Assembly: GCA_008921705.1 (NCBI GenBank)
Contig: VFFE01009203.1
Coordinates: 569,909-633,908 of the forward strand
DNA length: 64,000 bases
Direction: 5' to 3'
Origin: Burhinus oedicnemus
Lineage: Eukaryota; Chordata; Aves; Charadriiformes; Burhinidae
Position numbers and translations under genes: made by a program. Of the stretch, positions 25,601 through 38,062 are shown piece by piece. Under the pieces are notes generated by a model. That model ran no database searches, had not been told where the DNA came from, and was given only the letters and a program-made list of their open reading frames with translations. The number at the start of each line of letters is the position of its first letter. The first letter of the stretch is position 1.

Positions 25601-26820
25601 ATTGTTTTTGTGTAAAGGAGTGAGGAACAGACAGTGAGCAACATGCCATAAAGATCGTGAGTCATCTTTGTCTGTTTGGAAGAGGTAAACCGGTTGTTGG
25701 TATGTGCAAATAAACTAGTGGTTAGAGCACCTTCTCAGGAGGCACTGGAGGTGGATTTTAGGCTTTTGACAGTCAAAGAGGACTTAAAAGGTTTCTCCCT
25801 CTTACCTGAACTGCCAGGCTACAGGACAGTTTTGAGACACCTTCCATCCTTCCCAGTAACACTAGACTAGCAAAGGGCCCAATGAAAGGAAGAACTTGTA
25901 ACTATCCAGTCTAATGACTGAAGTCTCGGGTCCCTTGACCTCAGCCCTGGAAATTAGACAAGTCACAGGAAGGAAAAAAGAAATACTTTTTGGGAGCTTT
26001 ACTTACTATTCACTTCACAAAAACCATCCATCCTCTTCAAGTAAGCGTGCTCCCACAGGATAGCCCTGAATCTGAAGTAAATGAAAGCATCTCATTACAC
26101 CTAACTTCAGGTGCCTACGGTGAAAGTACTTCAGTGCTCATCATTTCAGGCTCCCTTTGTTATCAATGGAAAGAAAAGGTGCTTTAATTTGCAATTCATC
26201 TGACCTACTTTAGATACTACTTAAGAATGAAGCGAATAATGCTCTGAAAGCCTCTCTATCTCCATTTACTACAAGAAAAGCCTGGGTGAGTAGGTCAGAT
26301 GCAGCACAGGGATGAAAATAGACAGACACCTCTGAAAGAGCATCCTTTCCATCCTAAAGATGGGATCATTGAAGACATGAGGACTGAATTGTCCTTTATC
26401 AGTGCCTAGCTATATACAGTGGGGAACCTGAAAACATCACTTATATCAGACGCCTAACGTTTACATGTCTATGTTATTAATCTTTTCTGCTCTCTGCTAT
26501 AAAGTGGGAACAATAGCACTTAATCTTTGAGGAGGTATAAGATGTTAGAAATTCTGAAGTGCCCTGAAATTATAGCAGTCAAAGTAAATATTTCTTATGA
26601 GAAGTAAAAATGGTTTTGCAGAGTACCTAGTGAAATACAGCGACATGCAGTGCTTTGCATATTGTTGTTCTTAAGTTTGTTTTTCTACAGCACTCATAAT
26701 TAGATGCTACCATGTCTAAAATTTTGCCCATTACACACCACAAAAGCACACAACTGCTGACAGACTATGTTTAATATGGAATAGGACAGTCTACCCTATC
26801 TTGTCATAAATACTTCTCTG

Positions 26821-26868
26821 GTATATATATACACTCATATATGCATTATACATATACACACACACACA
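26821..26868 (+). repeat. Interrupted (TA)n/(CA)n microsatellite
   Basis: Alternating TA then TATACA/CACACA units with interruptions over about 48 bases. Confidence 0.85.
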
Positions 26869-28535
26869 ATTTTAGTAGAGCTTATCCAAATAAACTAAGA
26901 AGCTGTAGGGAAGTGGGGCAGGTTAATCGTGTTACCTGATTTCTGGTGTTTACACAGCCATCTAGCTCAACAAATCTACTCAAGTGTTAGGAAAGAAGCA
27001 GAAAGGTAACTCTGTTAGATCAACAACATACTGAAATGAAATCTAACAAACTGTAAAAAATAGACTTAACAAACAAACATCATAATGACTGAAAGGCCAG
27101 AGTTGAAGCCTGTCTATCTATCTAGTTCAACCAGGATACGTGTAGAAAGGCTGGGTTGGCATTCATAAAAGTACAATGGCCCCAGTTAATCTTTGTCTAC
27201 ATCATTACTAAAATTACTTCAAGATTGCCTCCTGACACTTATTAGAAGTTTGAGTTTCCTTTATAGTTGTGAGTGTTCCTCCATCTGAATCTGCATTGTG
27301 CTATCGTGGAGCTAGTTTACGTACTGGAAAATGCAGCAATATGGATCTTGACAGAAAGTAATGTATCCTGCTTCTTGGGTAATTGAGACAATGATCTCTC
27401 CCTACTGCTGCAGCTGTAATGCTACTGGAACCGTAGGCTATTTGGCAATCTCTACGATATCTCGTTGACTGTAATGTATAACAGAGACAAAAGCGCAGAC
27501 TGAGCATCACAGTTAGAGGGAGCAGGAACTGTAGAAAAAGCATCTCAGTGAGGCTGGGTAGCCTGAGTGTATTCCCTGCAGCAAGGATTGAGTGACCCAT
27601 GAGGGAAAAGGTAGGAGGGAAAAGGCAGCATCAGAGGGAGTTGTCCTCATGCTCCCATTGTGAAACGGAGGCAAGAAGAGCCACTTCCCAAGACATTTGG
27701 GAGCTAGTGTTTCACCCACGGTGAGCTGGATTTGTATGATTTCAGATTAGCATTCTTTCTCTCTTCTGCCCCTGCTTCTTCCTCATTCCTGCTCCAGCAT
27801 CAGCTTAGCCCTCAGAGGCCTCTTCCCCAGAACTGACTGGTAGTGAAAGGACGTTATAACTGCATTGTACAATCTTGACATTTACTATTGAAATCTGTGT
27901 CCTTTTCTTCCTACTCTAGTGTGTTTTGTCAATAGAATTATAAAATAAGCAAAAGTTCCCATGAGTGCCATAAGAAGTACTACATCGTAGACGAACTTAC
28001 AAACACCTGCTGAAGGGGCAGATGCAATAAAACAAATGACCCAGCCATTTTTTTTGCTCTCAGGAAGCCCCTGGGTATGTGAAGATGCTAGTTCAGAAGG
28101 GAACTTCTTAAATTTCATTTAATATCCTAGCAGCAATGTAGTCAAAATGAAGATGAAATAGCTCAGTTATTGCAAGGTTGTAGAGCTAGATCACGACCAA
28201 CTACCTCCATAGGTTTGTAAACAGATGAGTTTAAAAAGCACCTTCCAAAGAGCTATCCAAATCTCAACATTTCCACTTGAAATAAATATGTTCGTTAGTA
28301 TTAGAGTGCTGTAGAAAGAGTGCTGTTCTATAAGAATATTCTATAAGCAAAATGAATTTGGAAATTACACTTTACTAAAATACTTTGATTCAGCCGTGAT
28401 GTGTTGGCCTAACAAAATATAATGACAATTTTTGAAAGGCAAATTTTCTGGCAGTGATTCACTCCAGGTAACATTTTCATCTGGTCAAGTCAGCATTCTC
28501 TGACTCTGGGAGACTTTCAACCAGGTCTTCTTCTT

Positions 28536-28554
28536 AAAAAAAAAAAAAAAAAAA
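28536..28554 (+). repeat. Poly(A) run, 19 bp
   Basis: A plain A19 run. No poly(A) signal or recognisable retrocopy body precedes it. Confidence 0.9.
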
Positions 28555-30974
28555 GATTTATGATTTTAATCTGTTTACGCCAATCCACTAGACAAAGGGG
28601 AAAGACTCTGAGATATACAGTCAGAATACCATGTCATGGTATATGATAACATACCACACTTGTTATGCCATGCTAAAGCAAACTGCGTCCTTCCTGGTTA
28701 ATCAGTTCTTGAATCCAGGCTTAGGAGCTGTGCTGCATCCATGCATACTCTATGCTGTAAGATCCCAGCATGCTGAGCATACTGTAACCTCTCTGTTACT
28801 GAGTTCAGGAGTGCCCTTTTTCTGCTCTTTCAGACTTTATTCATCTTCCTGTGTCAGGGTGGCCTGATAATTTACTCTAATTGAGAATGCGAATTAAGAA
28901 ACAGAATTCATCTAACTGAATGTAGGCATCTGCATTTGAGAGTCACTTTGGGTTCACTTTAGAGCTAATGTAATAAATGTTTCTAGAATTTGCTTAATTC
29001 AACTGTGAAGTTGCATCTAAAACAGGTCAAATGACCCTTGAATTTAAAATACACATTTTCCTTCATTAATTACGGTGAGAACTTAAGAACGTAGGTACCT
29101 GCACTGCAGACACCTAAAGACAACTGTGTTTAAGCCCACTCAAAGCACTCATTTCTTACTTTGCTTAAAATGATTTTTAAATTATTGGAAGATTCCCTAC
29201 AATACCACTATTGTGTTGGAAAAATGCCTGCTTTGTACTCCTATAGATAAGATCGAATTTGAGCCCTAAGCATATACTTTGAATAAAGAAGTGGGAGCCT
29301 TGTTATACACGTATTTCACATGAATATTTAACAAGAGAAAATACTGAGAAATTATATATCAAAGACCTCAACGTGAAACAGCCCTGGACACTGCTAAATT
29401 ATTTAAGAGTTATTTGTAAATATAAAGTAAAATTGCACTGTAGCTTTTCTGAATACTTGAAATATATTTTCTGACTTAATGAATTTCAATAGTTTAAATA
29501 TTATGTAGAACATTTATATGAATCCCTTTAAATGGTCAGATCTTCGTATTATATGCATTTCATTTATTTTATATTAAAGCTTCTTTGGTAAGGACTTCAT
29601 TTGCAGAGCACTGAAGCTTAGAATCTATGATGTAGGTCTCTTCCCATGCCAGGTGACTGTGGATGTGAAGTGACCTTGGGAGGACACAGTTTCAAGGGCT
29701 GGCAGCAGTCCAAAGTATGCTAATTCATCGATGTAATAGTGTTCAGGCTGAAATCAGTGCTTCAGGAAACTTTCCCTATTTCTGAATCAACAGCGAAGGA
29801 AACCCAATGGATTGTAACTCCTTTAATAGTATTCTGTAGAAATACGATCATTCAGGTAGCTTGCTGCCAGGCATAACTCTCCTTTGGAGATTATAATGTA
29901 CACCTTAAACTGCAGCTGTAATATTCAGAGGTCAAAGCCTGCAAATACTATTCAGGAAAGATTGTCGACCTCTGAACAGTTTGTGGTCCAGCCTTACCTC
30001 AGATAATGGAGTTTTCTGCACCCTTTTGCAAGTTATGCCCTCTTTATACCAAAAGGACAAGAACACAATAAAGGGAATTCTAATAGTGACAGGTAGAGTT
30101 ATAGGACATATGAAATGATTTACAGGAAAGTACTAAAAGACCAAATTATGTATCTCTTGACAACCTTTGGGAACACAGGCTAAAACACAGGATATAGTAT
30201 CACTGAGAAGCGTAAACAGTTTATCAGGGAAAAGGAAGGATTAATTAATAAAAATAAATATAGTTTGGAAACATGGAGGAAAAGGTCCTAAATATTCCTG
30301 TGAAACAATCTACCAATAGGTAGATTGAAAGGATTACTGAAAGGATTAGATTCTAAGGCTGCTGAAAGGAAAAAACATTAAATAGTAGGGATGAATTAAT
30401 TGCTGTAAGTAGAAAAGATGCAGATATTTAATGCAAGATTTTTATGATACTTAAGCTTAAGGGAGTAATCTTTCACTTATTCTACCCACTGTTCAGGGCC
30501 AGCCAGACAGGAGATATGGTAGCGATGGCTAAGGTAGGCACCTACAATGGCTAGTTTGTGTAACTTGGGCAGCATCAATACTTCAGTAGTAACTGAAATC
30601 TTTGTTCCAGTAAAAGGTGAATCAATCATGACATAGAGACTATGTACTGATGGATCTGGCAGGATACTAAGCAGTACATTAAATTGGCAAAGGATGGACA
30701 CCTTTAGGAAAAGGATCTTGCACAAACTTTAGGGGAGTTAAGGGATCCTAACATTAAGTTATTTTTTGTCTTTTTATGTCACTTTTATTTTGTCCAGGAT
30801 AAAGTGATAGTTTTGGGCTCAGCCTGTGGTCTACAGAAGTATTTAGGATTTTAGCTTCCATAGAAAGAAATGAAGTTTAAGCTTCTAAGTACGTTTACAG
30901 GTTCAGCCTTTAGTCCTCATCTTTTTCCAGTTCCTAACCTTGTGAAGAGCCCAGCAGCCTACTTATCAGGAAAG

Positions 30975-31130
30975 AATCAGAAAATTGTAGGAAAAAATAG
31001 GAGTAAAAAGGATGTCAGGTGGTCAAGTAGTCCACCTTCCTGCCCCAGGGTGGGATTAACTCAACCTAGTCCAAATACCTATTTGTCTAATCCAACAAAG
31101 GAGATTGCCTGGGGAGGCCATGCAATCTCT
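30975..31130 (-). mobile_element. Old, diverged CR1 LINE 3' fragment
   Basis: The plus strand keeps the outline of an inverted CR1 3' region: an AATTGTAGG start, then GTCAAGTAGTCCACC, a CTGCCCCAGG-like stretch, ATTTGTCTAATCC and GCCTGGGGAGGCC. These match, with many differences, the remembered order in old amniote CR1 families (a tcatctagtccaacc motif, then atttgtctaacc, then an ending about closing wounds in the consensus). It is much more diverged than the copies at 32.35 and 58 kb, so it is an old insertion. The family name is not assigned. Confidence 0.55.
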
Positions 31131-32349
31131 GCTAGTCAATCATAAATAGAGACAGTGCAGATCAAAACCTCTTAGTCTGCCTCCGAGCAACCATGCGCAC
31201 ATGGTGCACTCAAGGAAGGACAAGCTAAATCCCAGAAAATCTTTAATGATACAGTCTAAAGGCTGAGATGTCAGTTAAACTCTCTTTGATGGGAACAGGT
31301 CCATCTGACATGGCACAGGAGAGACTGCAGTGATTCAGAAGGCTGCCTGTGCTAAAACATGTATTTCTATCATAAAGTCTTAAAGGACATTTATTTGCAT
31401 AAGAAATAAAGCCAACGCAAAAAGAATGTTCTTTTCCATCACTCACTTTTAATATAGTCCATCCATCTGAAAATAAGAATGTTAATAGAACATGTGCTGC
31501 TTGGGGAGTAGCTCCTTCTATAATACTCTGGCTTTGTATGTGTGCATGAAGGATCAGTGTTGCCCTCTAACTGGACTTTGCAGAAATCAGAATACATGTG
31601 TGTCACTACTAGCTAAAACTGTTTTGCTGTCTTTTGTTTACTGCTGTTTCCAGTTATCAGTACATTTTCCCATTTGCTACATTTCATACCCACTCTCATT
31701 GCTTTCCAAACAGGACTAACAGGACAATTGGCAACCTGGCTTTCTGTTTAGAAGTGTGCTGCTTGGGTGGTTTTAAGCAGGTCTCTTGTATTAATAAAGG
31801 GCCTTTGCACAGAAAAAAAAGTGGCAAAATACAGGATCTGAAGATGCAAAAGAACTATAGCATGTAAGAAATGAAGTCTGTTTTGTATGAAATATTACTT
31901 TTCAAAGCAATAGTTATACAGTACCCACTACACACATGGAGTTAGATTCGTTAGCAAGCAGAGTTTTGTTATTTTTTCCTTCAAATTCTAAATACAGTTA
32001 TCTGCATCAGTGTTTCCTACTGAAAAAACAACACTAGAGATAGAAGAGTAAACAAAGGTTTCCTAATCTTGCTGAGCTTCGGTGCAAATATGTGGTTCAA
32101 GCTGTATTCAAAAGTGCTGTTTAAAGCTCTTAGATGCATATCTTAGCAATCCTTGCTAAATTCTTGCATTACATGCCAACTAAACAATGACATCCTGCTT
32201 TTTGGCTGGAGGGGTCATAGACTGTCCTGGAGTCATTCCAGGGCTGTACTGCCTTACTTTCCTGTAAAGCATCTAAAATGTGCCCGATATATGGCCAAAA
32301 GGCATAAATTTGGGGCTTTTTTTTTGCCTGGTTGCACAGCAGCCTCAAC
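31131..32349. other. Intergenic, nothing recognised
   Basis: AT-rich sequence between two CR1 fragments. The ORFs of 60-77 codons here overlap on both strands and have no domain. Confidence 0.7.
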
Positions 32350-32498
32350 ATAGAATCACAGAATTATCTAGGTTGGAAGGGACCTTTAAGATCAAGTCCA
32401 ACCATCAACCTAACACTGCCAAAACCACCACTAAACCATGTCCCTAAGCATAACATCTACCCATCTTTAAATACCTCCAGGGATGGCGATTCCACCAC
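32350..32498 (-). mobile_element. CR1 LINE, 3'-terminal fragment
   Basis: The plus strand begins ATAGAATCACAGAATTATC and continues with GGTTGGAAGGGACCT, TCAAGTCCAACC and TAAATACCTCCAGGGATGG. This is the reverse complement of the avian CR1 3' end, including its terminal ATTCTATG-like repeats, so the element lies on the minus strand. About 150 bp are kept, which is the usual severely 5'-truncated CR1. No coding part is present. Confidence 0.93.
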
Positions 32499-35400
32499 AA
32501 ACATGCTCATGCTCATGTCACAAGACGTTTTAGTCCCATCAGAAAAGAAGGTTGCGAATGCAGTTCATCTTGTCTCCATAGTTGAAGAAGAGAGTGTGTC
32601 CAGGAAAGATGTGATGGCCGAAATAGAATATTTTCTTTGCTGAACCCTAACTTGGTAATCAAATCCTTCTTTTGCCTTTATTTTGAGCAAAATGACATCC
32701 TGTTGCTAGAAGAATCACATAAGCTCGAGCCAGCATGATCAATAGACTACAGGGCTCAGGAGAGAACTGATTAAACTCCTTTCGTCTTTTCCCTTTTGCC
32801 CAAAGGCACACACATAGAAACATCCCCCACTCTGCCAATTTGATCTACTTTTACTTCAAGCAATAAATTCTGCCCTAACAAGCAGTCAGACAGAGTGAAT
32901 GGTGATATCCGAGGCTGATCAGACCACCCTCAATTATCTCTCAGGAGTGGGTCTATCTGTTAGACGTTGATCATACTTGTGTAGCTTGTCATGCTGGTAG
33001 CATATGACCTCTCAGTAAATGTTGATATAAAAATCTAGTTTACTTTAAAACAGAAATAAAGTAAAAATGCTGGAAAATCAGCTGTTTAGCACTTCATATC
33101 TTGACTCCATGTCCCCTCTCCCCCAGATGTCTTGGTTAGAGACCTTGAGAGTGATTCAAGTGCCTAAGCATACGTGTCTAGTGCTATCTTAGGTGTCACA
33201 CGGTATCTGAGACATCACACTGGACTAGTAAATATGACACAGGACCTATGGAAGAGCAGCTACAGCCTTACAGAGCAGCAGAAGCAAGACAAAATACACA
33301 AAAGCATCTAAAAAAATGCTACTGGGCATGTTTAGGCATCTGAATCCCACCCTTCATATTGTCTTAGATCCTCCTTTCCTGTGTCAAGTATGTCAACTAT
33401 TAGCAGCCCCCTCCTAAATACACACATGCCAGCCTTCTCCAGTGGTGAACATTCATTAGCAAAGCTCAGGCCAGGGACTAAACTCCTCTTCTTCACTACT
33501 GTCAGATTGAGGAGTTAGGAACATCAGCTACTATCACCTGATCTCTCCTGCCTCAGTTTATTAAAAAAACCCCACTCTAAGGACTCCCTCCTTTACTTTT
33601 AAAGCAAAGAAAGAGCTCAGCTGCCACCTTGCCCTGCAGCTCCTTCTTTCTGTGCTGTTTGACTTGCTGCAAGTACTTGTTGCTCTCATGGTCTTACCCT
33701 TCTTTCTGTCCTTCACTCTTACACCACTATGGGCTTCAGCTACTCTGCTGTGCCTCCAGCACAGCCAAGTAAGAGCTGCAAGCATTACCAACCGAAAGCA
33801 ACAAAGAAGTGAGCACTACAGGCATTTCCACCTCCTGTCCAGCTCGAGCCTGATCTGTGGGGTCAGACACCTGAGCTCTCATACCAGGAGGACACAAAGG
33901 AGCCCTTCTCACCTGGGAAGTCATCCCAAGGATAGAACATGGAATTCACTCTGCAGTTTTAGGATAAGCCTGCTTGGGCCTGATGAAGATCAGAGGAATA
34001 GTAGAGAAGTATTTTAGGTAATTTTAGCAGGATTGCGGATTTGGTAATGCCAGGAATGACTGAAGATGCCTGACACTTTTTTAGAAACAGCTGGAGAGTG
34101 TTGAAATAACTCATTCAGATTTGACTGGATCATGGTCTTTTGATAAGTCACACAGATGCATGCTCAGCAGAGATGTATGGTGCTTCTGAAGGCTGCCAAA
34201 CAGGACTGTAAAACATAGAACTGAACATTGTCTGAAGAAAGTTGCAAGAAGACAAGCATGAGGTGAGGAGCAGCTACACAATAAGGACAAGCACGTCCTA
34301 CCTTCTGCTGCTGCTCTCAGGGAACAAGGGCCTCAGGTCTGCCTGAGCAGAGCAAACAGGAGGAGGTGGAGGGATAAAACAGGGCAGGTCAATGGGTAGG
34401 ATGGAAGTCAGGGTTGAGCACCCCAAATGTTAACAGTTCATGTTTCCCTTAGTCTTGTCTATGAAATGTTGAAAGTTCTTTAAATTAGGGGCGAAAAAGG
34501 AGAGAGAGGGAAAAAGCCCAACCAACAGTGGCTGAGAATGGCCCAGGAAACTAGTAGAAAGTAGCTCTTCTCCTGGATAAAGAGTTGCAGTGTAGGCGGT
34601 GTGAGATTATGATCTAAATCTTAAGTGATCATTTGTGTACTCAGATTGTTTCTACCACACTTTTTTGTGTTAAGTTAAAAATGTCTATTTTAGAAAGACT
34701 ATTGCCAGCAGAGGGCTCAAAATAGCACTTAGAGTGAAAAGTAAGTCATTGTGCCTCTTTTGGGTGGGGGTTTTGTTTGTTTCTTTTTTTAAATACAAGA
34801 GTGACTACAGCTATTATAGTTGGTCACTAAAGCTGAAGGCTTGCACTTTCTTTTACATTTGCAGGCCAAGCAAAGATATCAGAGCTTTATTTTTACATGT
34901 AACTTGACAGAATGAGCATTAGTAGCAGGATGTTTTAGTGCTTTAAACCAATTTGGCAAAATGGTTTGGCTGTTCCTGCCCACGCTATTACTCCCAACTA
35001 TCCTCTTCAGAAATTCTTTAATAGTTGGGATTGTACAGTAACTAAAAGTTACGGTCTATTTATGGGTACAAGAACAAGTGGAAGGGCTGATAACCTTAGC
35101 AGTGCCTTTACAGTAGAGTGAAGCTCTGTTTTTTCTCACGTGCAAGCACATGTTGGCTTGCAGCCAGCCCTAAATATGTTGACTTTTTCACATGCACAGA
35201 CATAAATATCCAGTGACAATGACAGCAGTGAACTGAGATGGACTTTCAGAGTTTTTCATTCCATTTGGAGAGGGAACAGACAGGTCATCTAATTGTGATC
35301 CTATAGGTATTAAAAAGGCATTATAAGGCTTTTTATCATCTCTAAAATACTTCATTTATTATTCTCAGGAACATGAGAAGCTTGTTATTTTAGACAAATA

Positions 35401-36159
35401 TATTCATCTTTTGTAGTTTGCCAAGTCTTTTCAATTTAGTTAGAGTGTTTGTAACTTATTTGCATGTTAATTATATTCTAAAATTCAGAAGCTTTAACCC
35501 TGAAGCAATCCAATTTACATGCTTTTCATTTAACACGAGACAGATTTCGTCTGTAGTGGACCAGCACCCCAAAGGAAGATAGAGATCCAACTCACCACGT
35601 GCTGTCGAGTGGAACTGCTTTGTAGAGACCTTTCTTCCTTTACCCGGGGCATGCTGAGAAGGCAGGGAACTGGCAGATGCTTTCTGATGTGCAGCACCAT
35701 TGCCCACACATGGCATGTACTGTCAAGAACAGCATCAGTTCAGTGTGCGCCACAAATGAATTGGGAGGGTATCACAATTCTTAGTATATATCTAAAGCAT
35801 GCAGCAGCAAGCAATAAGGAGTTACTTGTGCCATTGCAACAAAGCAACCTTTAGAGTTGGCACAGCAAGGTAGTGTCCTCATGGTCACTGTCCTGTCTGT
35901 TATTAGGCAGAGTTAATTGTCTCAGCTCGATAGCAAGCTTTATTTTGCCTTGCCACAATAAAACAGTAATGGTGCTTGTGGATCTGAGCTAGCATGTCCA
36001 CTGAACTCTGTGCTGTACACCAGCATGCTCTGGTTGGGATTTATTCCACTGAAAGTTAGCCACTTACTTGCGGTGATTAAATTAAAAATGTAATAATCCT
36101 AAACTCTTTCTGTTTTTACTTATAAACTTTTTTCATTCTATGATAAGTTTCACAAAAAG
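32499..36159. other. Intergenic, nothing recognised
   Basis: This is 3.7 kb of moderately AT-rich sequence. One plus-strand ORF at 33652-34017 (121 codons) starts with a hydrophobic stretch, but it overlaps other ORFs on the minus strand and has no domain, so I do not call it a gene. Confidence 0.7.
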
Positions 36160-37020
36160 AAGGTGGGTGCTGCAGAGCTCCTTTTGCCCACAGCTGTGGG
36201 GACCTTCCAGCTGCCTGTAGAACTATGGCATTATCTATCTCACAGGATACAAGATAAGGTGTAGAGGTACAGGATAAGGTGTTTCTTTATCCTTAGGTCA
36301 ATATCTTTGTAGAAAGTTGCAACACTCCTTGGCTGAGTGGCGGAGGCAGAAGGAGACAGAAATGTGCCGTGACCTGCTCATATCCCTGTCCGGAGCTGCA
36401 GCTGCCAAAGACAGGAGAGCCACCAACTGAAGCAGCCAACCCGTGTTGCCACAGTCAGCCCCTGCCTCTCTCGCCAGGGATCTCCCAGCTTCACACCAAG
36501 GCTGTCTATTCCATGCTTCCCTGATGGCCAGGAGACATCTATTCTGGGCCAAACATGCTGGCCACCACCAGCATTCTGCCCACTGTGACATGGCCACTAC
36601 ATTGCTAAGGCTAGTGACAGGAGCTCAGCCCCAGTGAAAAAAAGGGTGCAGAGCTCCCCTGCTCCATGGCTTTGGGTAGCTTCCAGCTCCCTGTGAGACC
36701 ACCATAGGGTACAGGTTGGTGCTATCTGTCCTGTAGACTGTTAGCAACTCTCCAGCTCAGTGGCAGAGGAGAGAGAGGACAGGACTGTGCCGTGGTCTGG
36801 TCACTTCCCTGTCTGGACGTCCCAACTGTAGTACAAAGCAGCCAACCTCCATCACCATGGGCAGCCCCTGCCCCCATGTCCTCCCCTCCTTGCCCTTGTT
36901 CACCTGGCTGCTCCTCTGCCAGCCTGGGCTGGCACATCCCTTTTTATACCCATACTGGGCTGGTGATGTTATCAACTGCCACTGCCAATGTTCACCTGCT
37001 GTGACACCACCATGACATCT
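36160..37020 (+). repeat. Diverged tandem duplication, two units of about 470 and 380 bp
   Basis: Unit 1 (about 36160-36637) and unit 2 (about 36638-37020) share the same ordered landmarks. Both have GGTGC..CAGAGCTCC at the start, then a CTTCCAGCTGCCTGT or CTTCCAGCTCCCTGT block, CTGAGTGGCGGAGG or CTCAGTGGCAGAGG, TGTGCCGTG, CCCTGTC, GCAGCCAACC and CAGCCCCTGCC. Each ends near CTGTGACA. Differences and indels show an old duplication. It directly abuts the 5'-truncated end of a CR1 copy. I do not recognise the unit; it may be part of an unclassified interspersed repeat or an LTR. Confidence 0.8.
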
Positions 37021-37030
37021 GTACTGTTCT

Positions 37031-38062
37031 CTGGGTAAAAAACTGGTTGGAAGGCCAGGCCCAAAGAGTGGTGGTGAATGGAGTTAAATCTAGTTGGCAG
37101 CCAGTCACAAGTGGTGTTCCCCAGGGCTCAGTATTTGGGCCAGTTCTGTTTAATATCTTTATGAATAATCTGGACAAGGAGATCAAGTGCACCCTCAGTG
37201 CTTGCAGACACCAAGTTAGGCAGGAGTGTTGATCTGCTTGAAGGTAGGATGGCCCTACAGAGGGATCTGGACAGGCTGGATCGATGGACTGAGGCCAATA
37301 GTATGATGTTCAACAAGGCCAATTGCCGGGTCCTGCACTTGAGTCACAACAACTCCATGCAGACTTGGGGAACAGCGGCTGGAAAGCTGCCTGGCAGAAA
37401 AGGACTTGGGGGTGTTGGTCGACAGCTGGCTGAATATGAGCCAGCAGTGTGCCCAGGTGGCCAAGAAGGCCAACAGCATCCTGGGTTGTATCAGGAATAG
37501 TGTGGCCTGCAGGACTAGGGAAGTGATTGTCCCCCTGTACTCGGCACTGGTGAGGCTCAAATACTGTGTTCAGTTTTGTGCCCCTCACTACAAGAAAGAC
37601 ATTGAGGTGCTGGAGCATGTCCAAAGAAGAGCAACGAAGCTGGTGAAGTGTCTAAAGAACAAGTCTTATGAGGAGCGGCTGAGGGAACTGGGGTTGGAGA
37701 TAAGGAGACTGAGGGAAGACCTTATTGCTCTCTACCACTACCTAAAAGCAGGTTGTAGCGAGGTGGGGGTCGGACTCCTTTCCCAAGTAACAAGTGATAG
37801 GACAAGAAGAAATGGCCTCAAGTTGTGCCAGGGGAGGTTTAGATTGGATATAGGAAAAAATTTCTTCACTGGAAGGGTTATCAATCATTGGAACAGGCTG
37901 CCCAGGGAAGTGGTGGAATCACCATCCCGGGAGGTATTTAAAAGGCATGTAGATGTGGTGCTTAGGGACATGGTTAGTGGTGGACTTGGCAATGTTAGGT
38001 TTACAGTTGGATTCAACGATCTTAGGGGTCTTTTCCAACCTCAATGGTTCTATGCTTCTAAT
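37031..38062 (+). mobile_element. CR1 LINE, 5'-truncated: part of the reverse transcriptase ORF plus 3' UTR
   Basis: Translation in three plus-strand frames gives consecutive pieces of the CR1 ORF2 polymerase. The first is [20 protein letters not shown] (37053 on), the fingers/palm segment. The second, from 37198, covers the region of the catalytic ADD box, here reading LADTKL. The third, 37406 to about 37960, is the thumb/C-terminal part with [20 protein letters not shown] and [14 protein letters not shown]. It then passes into the non-coding 3' end (GGTCTTTTCCAACCTCAATG) with a final TTCTATGCTTCTA. Two frame changes, near 37200 and 37370, break the reading and the catalytic box is damaged, so it is dead. 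Orientation is plus, away from FREM2. Confidence 0.95.

Larger units (their letters stand above)
15546..30974. other. Intergenic, upstream of FREM2; no gene recognised
   Basis: This is 15.4 kb of AT-rich single-copy-looking sequence. ORFs are all about 110 codons or shorter, overlap each other on both strands and show no domain. Visible minor features are an A/C-rich tract (16577-16660), a TA/CA microsatellite (26821-26868), an A19 run (28536-28554), a pyrimidine-rich block (18890-19700) and small hairpins (24313-24339 and 29924-29976). Any regulatory elements for FREM2 would need cross-species alignment to see. Confidence 0.8.

Noticed and set aside
33652..34017. 121-codon plus ORF with a hydrophobic N-terminus like a signal peptide
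   Set aside because: No domain, overlapping ORFs on the other strand, no promoter or splice context; a hydrophobic start is common in T-rich DNA.
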